DNA of 64,000 bases. Origin: Brachypterus glaber (Eukaryota; Arthropoda; Insecta; Coleoptera; Kateretidae). The notes beneath the pieces are model-generated. The model was not told the DNA's origin. It did not search any database and was given only the letters and a program-made list of their open reading frames with translations. Each line of letters starts with the position of its first letter. Positions within the stretch are counted from its first letter, which is position 1. Below are positions 33,680 to 44,792 of this stretch, one piece after another. The stretch covers positions 99,114,893 through 99,178,892 of the forward strand of contig OY294044.1 in NCBI GenBank assembly GCA_958510825.1. Direction: 5' to 3'. The position numbers and the translations under genes are program-made.

Positions 33680-34668
33680 CGTAAAAAATTTTGGTAACTT
33701 ACGAACCAACTATAATAATATCTGAAAATCATATTCATTTGTTTTTTATTGCCCTTATGCTTATTAGAAAGTAAATCTTTATTAAATTAAGCAAACATAA
33801 TTAAAAAAAATCAAATCAGATTAGCAGATTTTTATTATCATTTACTTAATTGCATAAGTGTACTTCCGAATTTTGTAACATACGAAACGCGCACATAAGC
33901 TACATTATTTTTATTGCCTAATTGATTATTGAATTTTTAAGTAAACTAAAAGATATAAAAAAGTGCCTGTAAGGATTATAACCTGAAATACAAATGAATG
34001 AAATATCGAGTAATTTTCTGAGCCTTAAATTAAGGTGTACGAATGTAACGTACGTAACGACGGAATGACAAAAAAAATCCAGAAATCAAAATTCACTCAA
34101 ATGTTGTTTCCTGTAAGAATATTGCTTTTCCTTTTAAAATTATAATATTTGAAGTATCAGTGTCTAAGTAAAATTTTATTCTAATAAATATATTAATATA
34201 TCTATATTATATATAAGTGCTAAAGTCCAATAGAGGTCTGTACAACTAGAATTATGAAACAGAAGACGTCTACCCTATCTCTATCTCATTTGTGCACGGC
34301 ACACCACTACCAACTTAAATAAATTTAAAAAATATTGCATTTTTTTCAATTTTTATCAACAATTACCGTTGATTTTTGTAAATAAACCTAAAGAAATGAA
34401 TATTTTTTGCTAAGAAATAAAACTGACGATTTAATAGTAAAATAAAGAATGAAATATAATCCTATTAATTGTTCTTAGGTTGGTTGCTTAATCTGTTTAT
34501 TTATTTACAAAACATAACCTCAAATATGAAAAGGTAAATATGAATTTATTTAACGTTTATCATATTTATTATTAACTATATATTATTATATATTTTAATA
34601 TCGTTACCAGTTTCTACATTTCAAGAAATTAATTTTATGACGAGCGTTATTTCTGTTATAGCTACCAA
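33680..34668. other. AT-rich non-coding stretch
   Basis: No gene was recognised. Confidence 0.4.
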
Positions 34669-34734
34669 ATGCCAAGATGTTTTTACAAGGGTTGCAAAAG
34701 TCCAAACGAATTTCGCCTAGGCTTTAAATCTAAG
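34669..34734 (+). CDS. Possible first exon, THAP-like zinc-binding start
   Basis: ATG opens 22 codons reading MPRCFYKGCKSPNEFRLGFK.. and reaches an AAG|GTATAA donor in phase 0. A Met-Pro-Arg-Cys-x4-Cys start resembles the N-terminus of THAP (C2CH) domains, where the first two zinc ligands lie this close to the initiator Met. The remaining ligands would have to be in a downstream exon, which I could not find in this window. It may be a transposon-derived or host gene fragment, or a chance reading frame. Confidence 0.25.
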
Positions 34735-35062
34735 GTATAAAGAAAGAACTTACCTTTGGTAAACAATATTTAAATATCAAAATTCGTAAAAGTACTATAA
34801 TAGTCAATAAAAACACAATATTTAGTAAAACACACAAAAAACTGAAATCAAAACAATATCAAACTCAGCTCACACAATGACAGTGGCTAACGAAAATGGC
34901 ATTACTGACAGTGTAGCCAACATAAAACCTAGTACATTTTTTTTTCTTTATGTTGGTGATATTACTTCTATCCTTTTTGGGTAGAACTTTTGTCCCTGTC
35001 TAATCTAAATGGAGAAATCTCCATTCTCAGCTATTCGGACTACCATCATTACTAGATAATAC

Positions 35063-36296
35063 ATATCGTCGTGTTACCTTAACTACCTCGTATCTCCAAA
35101 TTCACAGGTTTTCAGGGGACACAAAAAACCGGTTAACTTAAAAACTCTTATTTTTTTATTGTAATATAGACAAATATAAGTGTAGTTATTTCTTGTGGAC
35201 CCTTCAAGCATAAAAGATTGCAAAATTATTAGTTACGTGAGTCAAAAATTAGAATTATGGAGATACGAGTTAGTTACAATAACTATTATTTCCAAGTCGT
35301 AACCCTGTACTGGAGATACGAAGTTGCTCAATTATAAACTGTGAAATATTTAAGGCATGTAATTTTTAAATATTTACAATATTTTAGTAAAAAATAGTAT
35401 ATTGGGGTTTTTCAGGTTGCTTTAACTCAATCTGATGATAATTTATTTTCTAACTTCTCCCGTGGGGGTGATTATTTTAAAATGTTTTCAATATTTTTGT
35501 AAAAGTTGGTATATAGGGGTTTTTGAGGTAGCTAAAACTAAACCTCATAATAAAAAAGTTCCAACCTCACCCCTCATAAATCTCGAAAACCCCAATATAC
35601 CAATTTTCACGAAAACTACCCCCAGCCCCTCAGGGGTTAAAGAAAGATTTTTTTATTCTAAGATTTAGTTTAAGCGACCTCAAAAACCCCTATATACCAA
35701 TTATCACTAAAATATTACAAACATTTTAAAATAATCACCCCCACCTCCCTTCGGGGGTGAAGTTAGAAAAATGTTATTATCAGATTCAGTTTAAGCTACA
35801 CGAAAATATTGTAAATATTTAAAAAAAGTACACCCCGTAAGCCGGGGGTGGATTTACGTTTTTTTTATAAAATTTAGCTTAAGCGACCTTAGAAGCCCCT
35901 AGATATAAATTTTATAAACATTTTAAGAAAAAAAACGATAAAAGGAATATTTTTCACCACTGGGGCTGAGATAGAGGTTTTTTTTTTACTTCACCAATAT
36001 ATTTTCCACATCCAAAGACATAAGTATGCAAAGTTTTATCTTCTTAGATATTTTCATCTACGGGAAATTCCTTATTTGCTAGGCCTAATATTGAAGATAC
36101 GAGGTAGTTACAGTTATTTATTTTAAGTAGTAAAGGATATACGAGGTAATTAGTTCCACATAACTTATAAACCAATTGGAATTTTAAATTAGGACTTTGT
36201 TTAGGTCATTACTAATCATGTACAGAATTGATTAGTGCAAAAAACCGAAAATCGAATTTTTGGAGATACGAGGAAGTTAAGGTAACACGACGATAT
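35063..36296. mobile_element. 1.2-kb TIR element, TIR ATATCGTCGTGTTAC
   Basis: It opens ATATCGTCGTGTTACC then TTAACTACCTCGTATCTCC. It closes GGAGATACGAGGAAGTTAA then GGTAACACGACGATAT. Subterminal words (GGAGATACGA, GAGATACGAGTTAGTTAC, ATACGAGGTAATTAG) repeat through the interior. The centre holds an array of the GGTTTTTGAGGTAGCT unit. No transposase. It is the larger relative of 3085-3334. Confidence 0.8.
35395..35830. repeat. Inverted and direct copies of the GGTTTTTGAGGT unit (array 2)
   Basis: About four units: TTGGTATATAGGGGTTTTTG at 35508 is direct, while CAAAAACCCCTATATACCAA at 35680 is inverted, so the array is palindromic here. CCCCTCAGGGG/CCTTCGGGGGTG hairpin-like segments separate the units. 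Confidence 0.65.
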
Positions 36297-37299
36297 ATAT
36301 CGTCATACTTCACTCCCCATGCTACAATCCATGATATTATATTATCACATTATGATATTTAGATAACTAAGTACCTAATATTTTGTGTGTCCATTACCAT
36401 TTTTTTTAAAATCCTGCAGGCCTGGTCCAACCACCCTGATTTCAATCTCTATTGGAAATTTTATTATTTGTTTTAAACGGAAAGTTTTTTTTACCTTAGC
36501 GCAGTATTTTTTAATTAAAAATTTAAATTACATCAATTAATTCCTAATCAATTAGAGTGGAACAATATGACGCATATTGATTAAAAACCCCTCAAATTTG
36601 ATTAAAAGATATACTTTTTTATTGATTTTTAATTTAATTTTAAATAGACTATACACCGCGGTGTTACATACAGACTGGTAAAATTTTGTAAATTGCTGTA
36701 AATTAATTTAAAATTATATTTAGTTATTTATTATTTTTTTTTATATATATTACACCAAAGATTTTTTTTTTGTATACGATTATAAATACTAAAGACCTAG
36801 GTCTATAACCAGTTGGGTGACCAATAAATTTTTGTTATTATTATTATTGTTATTATTATAATTTAAAATTGCATGAAATTATAACATTGATGTAAAATTA
36901 TTTAAAATTACGTTGATTTACATATTATAAATTACAGTATTTTATGTTTGTAATTTTAAAGAAAATTAGGCCTTCTATTCGTGCAAAAATTTTCAAAATT
37001 TTTTTTTGCGTATTTTTGCGTTTTTTGACGTTTTATGTCGATATAAATCAATTTGAAGCAAAAAAAAAATCGCTCGGTCGGTCGATCGGTCGATCGGTCG
37101 GTCGATCGGTCTGTCCGGGAAATCTTGTGGGCACGATAACTTAATAACGCTTTAAGCTAGAGACTTGCATTTTGACATACGGGTATGTTACCAAAAGTTC
37201 TAGCTCGGGATTGTTTTTGGTGAACATTGGGGCACGGCAAGGGGAAAAATACATTTTTTTTTAGAAAAATTTGAATATTGCTATATAATATATAGCATA
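36297..37299. other. AT-rich stretch with (GGTCGATC)n
   Basis: At 37070-37111 a GGTCGGTCGATC-type octamer repeat produces the artefactual GRSIGRSVGRSV reading frame. A (TTA)n tract lies at about 36834-36858. No gene. Confidence 0.5.
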
Positions 37300-38292
37300 T
37301 TATGGGTTTTTGAGGTTGCTGAAATTAAATGAATTTTTTCTAACTGCACCCCCGAGGGTGTGAGGGGGTAAATATTTTTAAATATCTTCAATATTTTCGT
37401 CAAAATTGGTATATAGGGGTTTTTGGGGTTAATAATTTTTTTCTAATTTTCCCCCCTGAGTGGTGGGGGGTATTTTTCGTGAAAACTGGTATATTGGGGT
37501 TTCCGAGGTTGCTGAAAGTGAATCTGATAATGAAAAAATTCTAAATCCACCCCCTGAGGGGTGGGGGTAGTTTTTGTGAAAATTCGTGTATTTTATTTAT
37601 TTTTATATTTATTTATTTATTTATACAGACTAATTTACTAATTTACAAAAAAGAATATGAATAGCCTAGATAAATAGAAAGTTAATAACAAAACTCCTCC
37701 CGACTAAAATTAATATAAACTAATTAAAATGGTTATCTATTAGTGGTTAAAAACCTAATTATGTTACGTTTAAATGCAACCAAAGAACTGTTAAAAATGT
37801 CAATAATGTTTAGGTTATTATTATAATAATTTGGTATTTTTTGAAACGCAGATTTTTGTGCTAAGTTACTGATAGAATTGGCAATGAAAAATGTATCTTG
37901 TCTCCTACAACCATGTACCGGTACTCTAATATTTATATAATCTAGTAAATTTAAATCAAGATTGGCGTTCAAAATTTTATGTAAAAATACACAGTCTAAT
38001 AAAATTCTTCTTTCTTTTAGGCTAAGAAAGCCATGAAACGAAAGGTCTTGATTATATGTATTTGTAATTAGGTTGGGGAAAAATCTGTGTATTGGGGTTT
38101 TTAGGGTTGCTGAAAGATAATCTGATAATAAAAAAGTTCTAACTGCACCCCCTAAGAGGCGCGCCGCCTAGGCGGGGGGTAGTTTTCGTGAAAATTGGTA
38201 TATTTTTAAGGTTGCTAAAAGTAAATCTAATTAAAAAAATCATTTTACGCTCGGAGGTGAAAATGGGAAAGCTCTTTTACTGGGCAGTGTAT
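37300..38292. repeat. GGGGTTTTTGAGGTTGCTGA array 3, split by a LINE
   Basis: Units of about 105 bp at 37300-37590 and 38078-38292 carry TTTTGAGGTTGCTGAAAT, CTAACTGCACCCCC, GGTGGGGG and GTGAAAATTGGTATATT. The right part ends with CATTTTACGCTCGGAGG.. then CTCTTTTACTGGGCAGTG. The LINE at 37591-38077 interrupts one unit. Confidence 0.7.
37591..38077 (-). pseudogene. 5'-truncated non-LTR retrotransposon (Jockey/CR1-like) 3' end
   Basis: The minus-strand frame (about 38075 to 37733, stop at 37733) encodes the C-terminal tail typical of Jockey/CR1-type reverse transcriptases: SLKERRILLDCVFLHKIL, then LDYINIRVPVHGCRRQ, and finally IFNSSLVAFKRNIIRFL. The polymerase domain itself is missing. A 3' UTR of about 110 bp ends in a (TAAA)-rich tail (37591-37625). 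Near-identical 13/14-bp flanks (GAAAATTCGTGTA and GAAAAATCTGTGTA) are the target-site duplication. This marks a target-primed, 5'-truncated insertion into the tandem array. The frame is intact, so the insertion is probably not ancient. Confidence 0.75.
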
Positions 38293-38694
38293 TTTATAGT
38301 GTAGTTTTCATATAATTTTGAATAAAACAGTCTTTTTTCTTTCGAAAACCTTAGTCTCAGTTTGTAGTTATAAAAAAATTACCTATAATTACCTATACTA
38401 TATAAAATAGCTATATAGCTATAGCTATGTATTTTTATAGTGTGATTGTGACAAGAAATAAATTACGAAATTTTCGATAATAAATTATAAAGTAGTCGTG
38501 GAAAACGGTTTTCACTAAATCTTTCAATCAGAAATTTAAACTACTTTTCATTTTCATGAAAATTGGAAAATCGATTTTGGGGATTGTTGGGCCTTAGTTG
38601 AATCATTCTCGATCTTTTCTTTTTGCTAAAGTCTTCCTTGTTCTTTTTGTTATTCCTTAAAAATAAAGAAATAAAATGGGAATACGGAAAAACT
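38293..38694. other. AT-rich stretch upstream of a candidate exon
   Basis: Local palindromes such as ATAGCTATATAGCTATAGCT at 38406 are present. Nothing else. Confidence 0.35.
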
Positions 38695-38859
38695 ATGTTA
38701 CTTAGGTTGATTTTGTATTTTCTTATATGTACATATTTAATGTATCTCATAAATGAACCGGTGGGAGCAAGAAGGGAAAGATTGCACTTTATGGACGAAA
38801 TTGAATTAGATAGACATTTTGTTCTTTGCTTTGAAACGCATCTGTTGACACAAAAAAAG
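38695..38859 (+). CDS. Possible first exon of a secreted protein
   Basis: ATG opens 55 codons with a strongly hydrophobic N-terminus (MLLRLILYFLICTYLMYLI) resembling a signal peptide or single membrane anchor. A charged segment follows (RRERLHFMDEIELDR..). The frame meets an AAG|GTAAAC splice donor in phase 0 at 38860; without splicing it runs on to 38892. No family was recognised and no confirmed downstream exon exists: the open segment at 39767-39898 would need phase 2. A host gene fragment is possible, and a chance frame is not excluded. Confidence 0.3.
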
Positions 38860-39217
38860 GTAAACATATCACAACCTATTATGCCCCAGTAAGAAATTAA
38901 ATATGTGATTGAGACAAAAAAGGAAAACCCTCCATGGATCCAGTAAGTATGAAATTTTTTTTAACTTACCATAAGAAAAACATGATGACTTTTAGTAAGA
39001 GTAAGAACTAAAAACCTAAGCAAACATCAATAGGTTAAGAATATATATATATAGGATCGTGAAATTTGCAGGAGCTATATTATGTATAATTTAGGATTTT
39101 CTGACATGGTTAGACATTTTGTGGCACTGCCGGTTTCACCGAAAATAAGTCTAACTTTGGATTTTTAAATGGAAAATCCTGTATATTTTGCATACTTATA
39201 TCGATTTAAAAATCAAT
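38860..39217. other. Non-coding stretch
   Basis: Nothing recognised. Confidence 0.35.
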
Positions 39218-39482
39218 TCTGAGAACAAGCATGTGCCACTTGTCAAATTTTACAAGTCATGTCATTTTTTATTTAAATTTTTATTTTAAATCTAGAGTGC
39301 TTTAAAAAATACCAAAACTCTAAAGTGGGCTCTTAAAGGTTAGAAAATCATACCACACATGATACCACACATAAATAGTTTATTTCGAAGAACTGGCATT
39401 AAAACACAAAAGATTTAAAATTAAGATTTAACTAAAAAATTACTTTTACTTTTCAAATTTTGACACATGCTTGTTCTCATAA
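39218..39482. repeat. Inverted repeat element, about 265 bp
   Basis: ATTCTGAGAACAAGCATGTG at the left pairs with CACATGCTTGTTCTCATAAT at the right, with TGTCAAATTTT / CAAATTTTGACA continuing inward. The spacer is non-coding. Confidence 0.6.
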
Positions 39483-39486
39483 TTTA

Positions 39487-40965
39487 TTTCCTTACTTTAC
39501 CTTACTTGACCTCACTTGACCTCACTTGACCTCACCTAACCTCCCCAAGATATTTTTTAGCATAAGATTTTCCCCTACCAAAAATCGCTCCACATGTCCG
39601 TATACATGTCGGCAACGCGAACCCATAAGATTTTCTACTACCAAAAATCACTGAACATGTTATTATGCATGTCGGTATGCATGTCGGTATGCATGTTAGT
39701 GACATGTCAGATAGTAATGTAAATAATTTTAGTTTTTAATTTTAAAATATTATTTTTATCGTTCAGCAAAGACGTTCTATTGTATGCCAAGGATATAAAA
39801 AGCCTCTTTTTGGACGAGCCTGATTCGCAAGACGAATTACGAGGCTCGCAAATAACAAGTAAAGAAGTTTTGAGCATGATGCACAAAATGTTTTCAAGGT
39901 TACGTAAAGTAACTTACGTTATTATCTGTCAAGTTATTGACATTTGTTTAAAAATAAAAATAAAAATTAACCGAAATTTTTTTGGAGGACGTACCAAAAA
40001 TAGCACATTATGTGCTTTTGCAATCCAATATTTGAGGAGATGAAAATCAAACCACAGTTTTTGCCTTTGTGACATCTTCTAATTAAATGAGAAATTTTGT
40101 AAGCACGTTGAGCCCCACGAGGGACATGCGGTCACAAAAAATGGTTGGCGGCAATGAGGGACATCCGTAACCCTCACTACTACACTGTTTTTTTTATAAA
40201 GTCAAAAATTATTTTCTGCTAAATCTTTATTAAATAGGTATATCAACTAGGTTAGCAGATAACAGGAGTAAATGCGGGCCGTGGAAAAAGTGAGTACTAA
40301 AACTGTGAAAAGCATTTTAAAAAAAGTCATGGGCAGTCAGTATTGAAAACTTAAAACTATGAAACAACAGTGTTTTTTTTTTTGAATTTTCAAATTAACT
40401 GTAGTATCGAAAATTAAAATTTTATAATTTGTAAATTAAAATTAGACATTAGTCTGGTTTTCACATCTATCGGCACTCCGAGCAACAATTATATACATTT
40501 TTTTATATCACTTTACCGCACTTTACCTCACTTAACCTCTTTGCCTTACTTTGCCTCACATTACCTTACTTTACCTCACTTGACCTCACCTGACCTCCCC
40601 AAGGTGTTTTTGGCATAAGATTTTCCCCTATCAAAAATCGCTCAACATTGTTATACTTTGCCTCACTTTACCTTACTGTCTTATTTTGTCTCACTTTACC
40701 TTAATTTACCTCTTTACCTTACTTGACCTCATTTTACCTTACTTGACCTCACTTGACCTCACCTGACCCCACCTGACCTCCCCAAGGTGTTTTTTGGCAT
40801 AAGATTTTCCCCTACCAAAAATCCCTTAACATGTTGGTATGCATATCGGTAACGCGAACCCCTAAAATTTTCCCCTACCAAAAATCGCTCAACATGTCGG
40901 TATGCATGCCGGTAACGCGAACCCATAAGATTTTCCACTACTAAAAATCGCTTAACGAGCCTAAA
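39487..40965. repeat. 10-bp-period ACTTGACCTC arrays with a 65-bp associated unit
   Basis: Two arrays (39487-39546 and 40509-40780) are runs of TTACCTCACT / TTGACCTCAC variants about 10 bp long. Each is followed by CCTCCCCAAGGTGTTTTTGG and one or more units of CATAAGATTTTCCCCTACC, AAAAATCGCTCAACATG, TCGGTATGCATGTCGG, TAACGCGAACCC. The interval 39899-40500 contains other AT-rich DNA. The pyrimidine-purine strand asymmetry is conspicuous. Confidence 0.75.
39767..39898 (+). CDS. Possible internal exon, 44 codons
   Basis: The open segment lies between a CAG acceptor (39764-39766) and a CAAG|GTTACG donor. It reads KDVLLYAKDIKSLFLDEPDS.. then ITSKEVLSMMHKMFSR, an acidic, helical composition unlike the flanking AT-rich noise. 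It is symmetric (phase 2 at both ends). I recognise no family. It could pair with unknown exons outside this window. Confidence 0.25.
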
Positions 40966-41466
40966 GAAATTTTCACTTCAATAAATTGCTATTTTTATTT
41001 GAGATTCACAATTATGGCGAAGGCGCATGCATTATTTCTCTTTCTGATATTTTTATAGTTCACACATATTGTTTTTTAAAATTTCGAGATACTTGAGGGT
41101 TTTAAAAAGGAAATTTTGTTACTTATTTTACTAAAAATATCTACACAACGTTATTTACCCAATACAAGACAAATCACTTAATTTGTCACGTATTTACTAA
41201 AACTATCAAATTAAATTTTATACCAATCAATATAGGCCCAACAAGCTACAAGTGTGCTTAAACGAAACTTTTCTACTGTCTTCTTTCGTTTTTAAGATGC
41301 AATTATACTTATCTAAATTTTAATGTTAAGTTAAAATACACAATTTCGAAATTTTATTTATTTTTCTTTATAGTACATCCAATTTTTAAAACAACTTTTA
41401 TATTTTTGCAACATAATACATATTTAAAGAACAAGAAATTTAAGACTTTTAATAACCCTTGCATAT
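40966..41466. other. AT-rich non-coding stretch
   Basis: Nothing recognised. Confidence 0.4.
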
Positions 41467-42315
41467 TTAGTCCAGTCAAATAATAAATGTAAATTTCAAT
41501 AAATGTACACGGGCTGATATTTTAAAGGGTAGTAGTGGATGGTTAAAGAACACTCCTGTTAGTTTTTCATCTGGTGATTTGCCTAAGGGGTGTCCGCTAT
41601 TTTGAATTTTAGGGGTGGGTTGCTTAATATGCAGCTTACGAAGCAATTTTGTTAAGGAGGAAATTTTCAACAATTTTTGTATGGATGATTTTTTAACATA
41701 TTAATAACAATCGAGTTAATTTAAAAATAGCCATGTTGGAGGTGAAATTGTTTTTTTCCATTTTTCGGCCAAATTATTCATCGGACGATAAAAGTGGTTA
41801 TAAGCAAACTTGTAGCTCTTGAAATTCTCTATAAGTTTCCTATATTATAAATTTTCATAGGTACTTTGGTACTGTTACAGAGGGCGCCCACTATAATTGT
41901 AACAAAATACTTATGAAAATTCGTAATATATAAAACTTATAGAGAATTTCAAGAGTTACAAGTTTTCTCATAACAACTTTTATCCTCTGATAAATAATTT
42001 GGCTGAAAAATTGAAAAAACCAATTTTACCCCCAACATGGCCATATTTGAAAATTTATAACTCGATTGTTATTAATATAATAAAAAAATGATCCAAACAA
42101 AACATGTCAACAAAATTGGTTATATACATTTTTATCGTAAGATGCATATTTAGCGAGATAACCGCACTCACCCCTAAAATTTAAGATAGTGGACATCCCT
42201 TACGCAAATCACCCGTTGAAAAACTGCTACTATCCACTACTAGCCTGTAAAATATCAGCCCGTGTACATTTATTGCAATTTAAAACAGGAATTTTTCGTT
42301 ATTTGGCTGGACTAA
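41467..42315. mobile_element. 849-bp full-length palindrome
   Basis: The ends are TTAGTCCAGTCAAATAA and GTTATTTGGCTGGACTAA. Arms of about 400 bp pair almost throughout (TGTACACGGGCTGATATTTT, AGTAGTGGATGGTTAAAG.., TAGCCATGTTGGAGGTGAAA, CTTGAAATTCTCTATAAG). Only a short centre near 41880-41895 (GAGGGCGCCCAC, itself palindromic) is unpaired. The minus-strand open frame at 41476-41673 lies within an arm and is not a gene. Confidence 0.85.
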
Positions 42316-42462
42316 TTGTTAAAAATCATGCAATTAAGTGAAGTCAAGTAGAGGAAAGTCGCTTAATTTCGGATACCAATTACAATCTATTCAATATCTA
42401 ATACTCATTATTACTTTTTGATATTTTTTTTATATAACAGCATACAACTTATTATTACATCA

Positions 42463-43621
42463 TCTATTTTCTAATCATCGCACGCAGGCAGAATTTTCTA
42501 AATTCATGGCCAAAACCCTTAATAAGCTCCAATTTATACCAAAATTCGTATTTAGGGGTTTTTGGGGCTGCTGAATACAAATTTAACATTCAAATTAATT
42601 TTTACAAAATGGAGAATCCAATATGGCTGCCGCCTATATCAAAATTTGCAGATTTTTTACTAAAAACCATTGTACATAGATTTTTGAGGTCGCTGATTAC
42701 GAATGTAATACTTATTTTAATTTTTACAAAATGGCGGATCCAATATAGTTGCCGCCTATATCAAAATTTGCAGATGGTGAATATCGAGGTGGTGTAAGGG
42801 GGTAAAATATGATAAAAATATTTTTTTAAACATTTTTTTTATTTATTTTTTATTTTTTCAAAAAAAAAGAATTTTTTTTCAAAAAAAAAATAAATAAATT
42901 TTTTTTCAAAAAAAATTTTAGAAATATTTTTTGAAAATTTTTTGGATTTTAAATTTTTGTTATTAGTTTATTAATAAACCTAGACCTACAGGGAAAAGCA
43001 TTATTTTGTTGGCAGTAGTATTTTTTTACTGCAAAAATACCTAAAACTAAATTTGCCTGTCTTAGACATTTTTTAGGTTTGGGGAGGGAGGGGCGGGGGA
43101 TATTAGCAGCAAATTCTTGTTTTAATAATTGGCAAACACAATAATCTTCTCAACCACGTGTAAAAAGTTGCTTAATGCTGATTAATCTGAAACGTTTTGC
43201 CAAGTCGTAATACAAGTTTTAAAAAAAGCAACCAAATTTACAGACTAAAACTTATGACTTTCCCTTTTAAACTCAATTATCAAAAACAATACTTTTTTGT
43301 AAAAAATAAATAGGTACATACCTACGGAATATAAATCCATTTTAAAAAAAGCAACAACTTTGATATTTATATTAAAAAAACTTGATTTTCCGGGAAAAAT
43401 AACGTTTCAAAATTAGTTTCTTGAATCCCGATTTTTGAACTGACATTTTCGGTTCATTTGTTTTGACAGAAAAACGACTTTGGCACCATATATTGGTACA
43501 GTTCATAGAGAAGATAAAAAACGATAGAGGCAACTATTTGAAGCAATTTCGCTTTCGAGGGTTTTGGCCATGAATTTAGAAAATTCCGCATATGTGCATT
43601 GTACGCTGATTAAGAAAACAG
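42463..43621. mobile_element. 1.16-kb TIR element of the TCTATTTTCTAATCATCG family
   Basis: CTATTTTCTAATCATCGCAC.., AATTCATGGCCAAAACCCT at the left matches AGGGTTTTGGCCATGAATTT.., GCTGATTAAGAAAACAG at the right. The interior contains a 122-bp direct duplication (CAAAATGGAGAATCCAATAT at 42605, CAAAATGGCGGATCCAATAT at 42727). The terminal word is shared with the foldback at 31212-31795. Confidence 0.7.
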
Positions 43622-43693
43622 TCCCTGACCTTACTCACAAAAGAAGTAATGTCATCAGATTGATGTATACTTTTACTTGATTGATGTAAACTT

Positions 43694-44037
43694 GTGTATG
43701 TAGAACCTGCAGAAAATTTAATAAAGAATATGCTAATTTACCAAGACTGTCATGTAAAAAATTTAGAAGAACAAATTTTTCACAATTTGCGAAAGAACAC
43801 AGTGAAAACTAAAAAAAAAGAATTAGAAACAAGGAAGATAATGCAGTCAATGTTTTGGGTTACTTTTATGCTTATCCACATGCCTTAATTCCCGTAGCTA
43901 GTTACGACTTAGGAGTTTTCTATTCAAGCATCCAAAAAATCTTAAAAAACCACAAGAAGCACGATTACAAAAAGCAAAAAAAAGTACAGGCCTTAAAACC
44001 TGATGATTTTCAAAAATATTTTAGCTTTAGATTTTAA
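43694..44037 (+). pseudogene. Decayed IS630/mariner-type transposase fragment
   Basis: Two frames must be joined across a frameshift near 43850. The downstream part (43855-44037) reads ..SIQKILKNHKKHDYKKQKKV.. then ALKPDDFQKYFSF. This resembles the linker of insect IS630-like transposases, where a helix-turn-helix ends in ..ILKKH.., followed by HPYK.., Q.LKP.DF..R. The DDE catalytic core is absent. The upstream part (NLEEQIFHNLRKNTVKTKKK) may be helical DNA-binding residue but is not diagnostic. It is truncated at about 44040, just before the 226-bp inverted repeat. Confidence 0.5.
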
Positions 44038-44060
44038 GCTTTCACGGCCATTAAGATATA

Positions 44061-44286
44061 AATGGAAAAAATTTAGTTTGACTTACTTTGTATTAGGTAT
44101 TAGAACCTCTGCTAAAACATTATGTACATTTTTTGACTAGTTCCAAAGTTCATTTAAGGCATTACGTTAACGTGAAAGCTACCTGAAAGCCAATTTTAAT
44201 GATGACGCGAAAACCTTTAGAAAACCCTTGTCTAAACAAAACAATTTAGGTTTAAAACACTTTTACCGTATAGGGTAGGCCTACTT
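44061..44286 (+). repeat. Left arm of a 226-bp inverted repeat
   Basis: Read in reverse complement, this segment matches 47926-48151 base for base as far as I can see (from AATGGAAAAAATTTAG.. to ..GGGTAGGCCTACTT). The arms are 3.6 kb apart. A diverged third copy lies at about 48555-48720. Confidence 0.85.
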
Positions 44287-44792
44287 CCAAAGAAAGAAGT
44301 TAAATACCTAGGGGTGATCATAGATAATAATATAAGATTTGGTCAGCATGTCTCGTCTACTTGTAACAAGGCCAGAAAACTGAGCATGCAACTGGCAAGA
44401 ATTATGCCTAACAAAGGAGGCTCTACTGAGACGAAAAGAAGAATCCTAGCCACGGCCGCAAACTCTATTATACTATATGCATCACAAATCTGGGACTCTG
44501 CTCTCAAAATTAAAAAATCTAAGAAAAAGGTAGAAAGCACCCAGAGAATACTCTCACTTAGAGTATGCCGTGCCTACAGAACAGTGGCAGCAGATACGGC
44601 AAACGTGCTGGCCAAAAGCATCCCATTGGAACTACAAGCGGAGGAGAGAAGGAGAAACACTGCGAAAACAGAAAGCGAGCGAAAGGCTGAACGCATTAAA
44701 ACTTTAGAAAAATGGGCAAGGCAATGGGAAGAATCAAACAGAAATGACTGGACACATAAGATACTTCCGGATATTACCCAGTGGATCAGAAG
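44284..44792 (+). pseudogene. R1-like non-LTR retrotransposon, post-RT region
   Basis: An open frame beginning LPKKEVKYLGVIIDNNIRFG.. encodes the thumb and C-terminal connection region of an R1/I-type reverse transcriptase. KYLGV.ID, HV...C.KA..L...L..IM and RRILATAANSIILYASQIW with CRAYRTVAADTANVLAKSIP are all hallmarks of this clade. It begins exactly at the inner edge of the 226-bp repeat arm and runs into the N gap at 44793, so both ends are artificial or truncated. The palm domain with the catalytic FADD-type motif is not present on this side. Confidence 0.8.

Noticed and set aside
36944..37144. ORF with GRSIGRSVGRSV
   Set aside because: It is the translation of the (GGTCGATC)n simple repeat.
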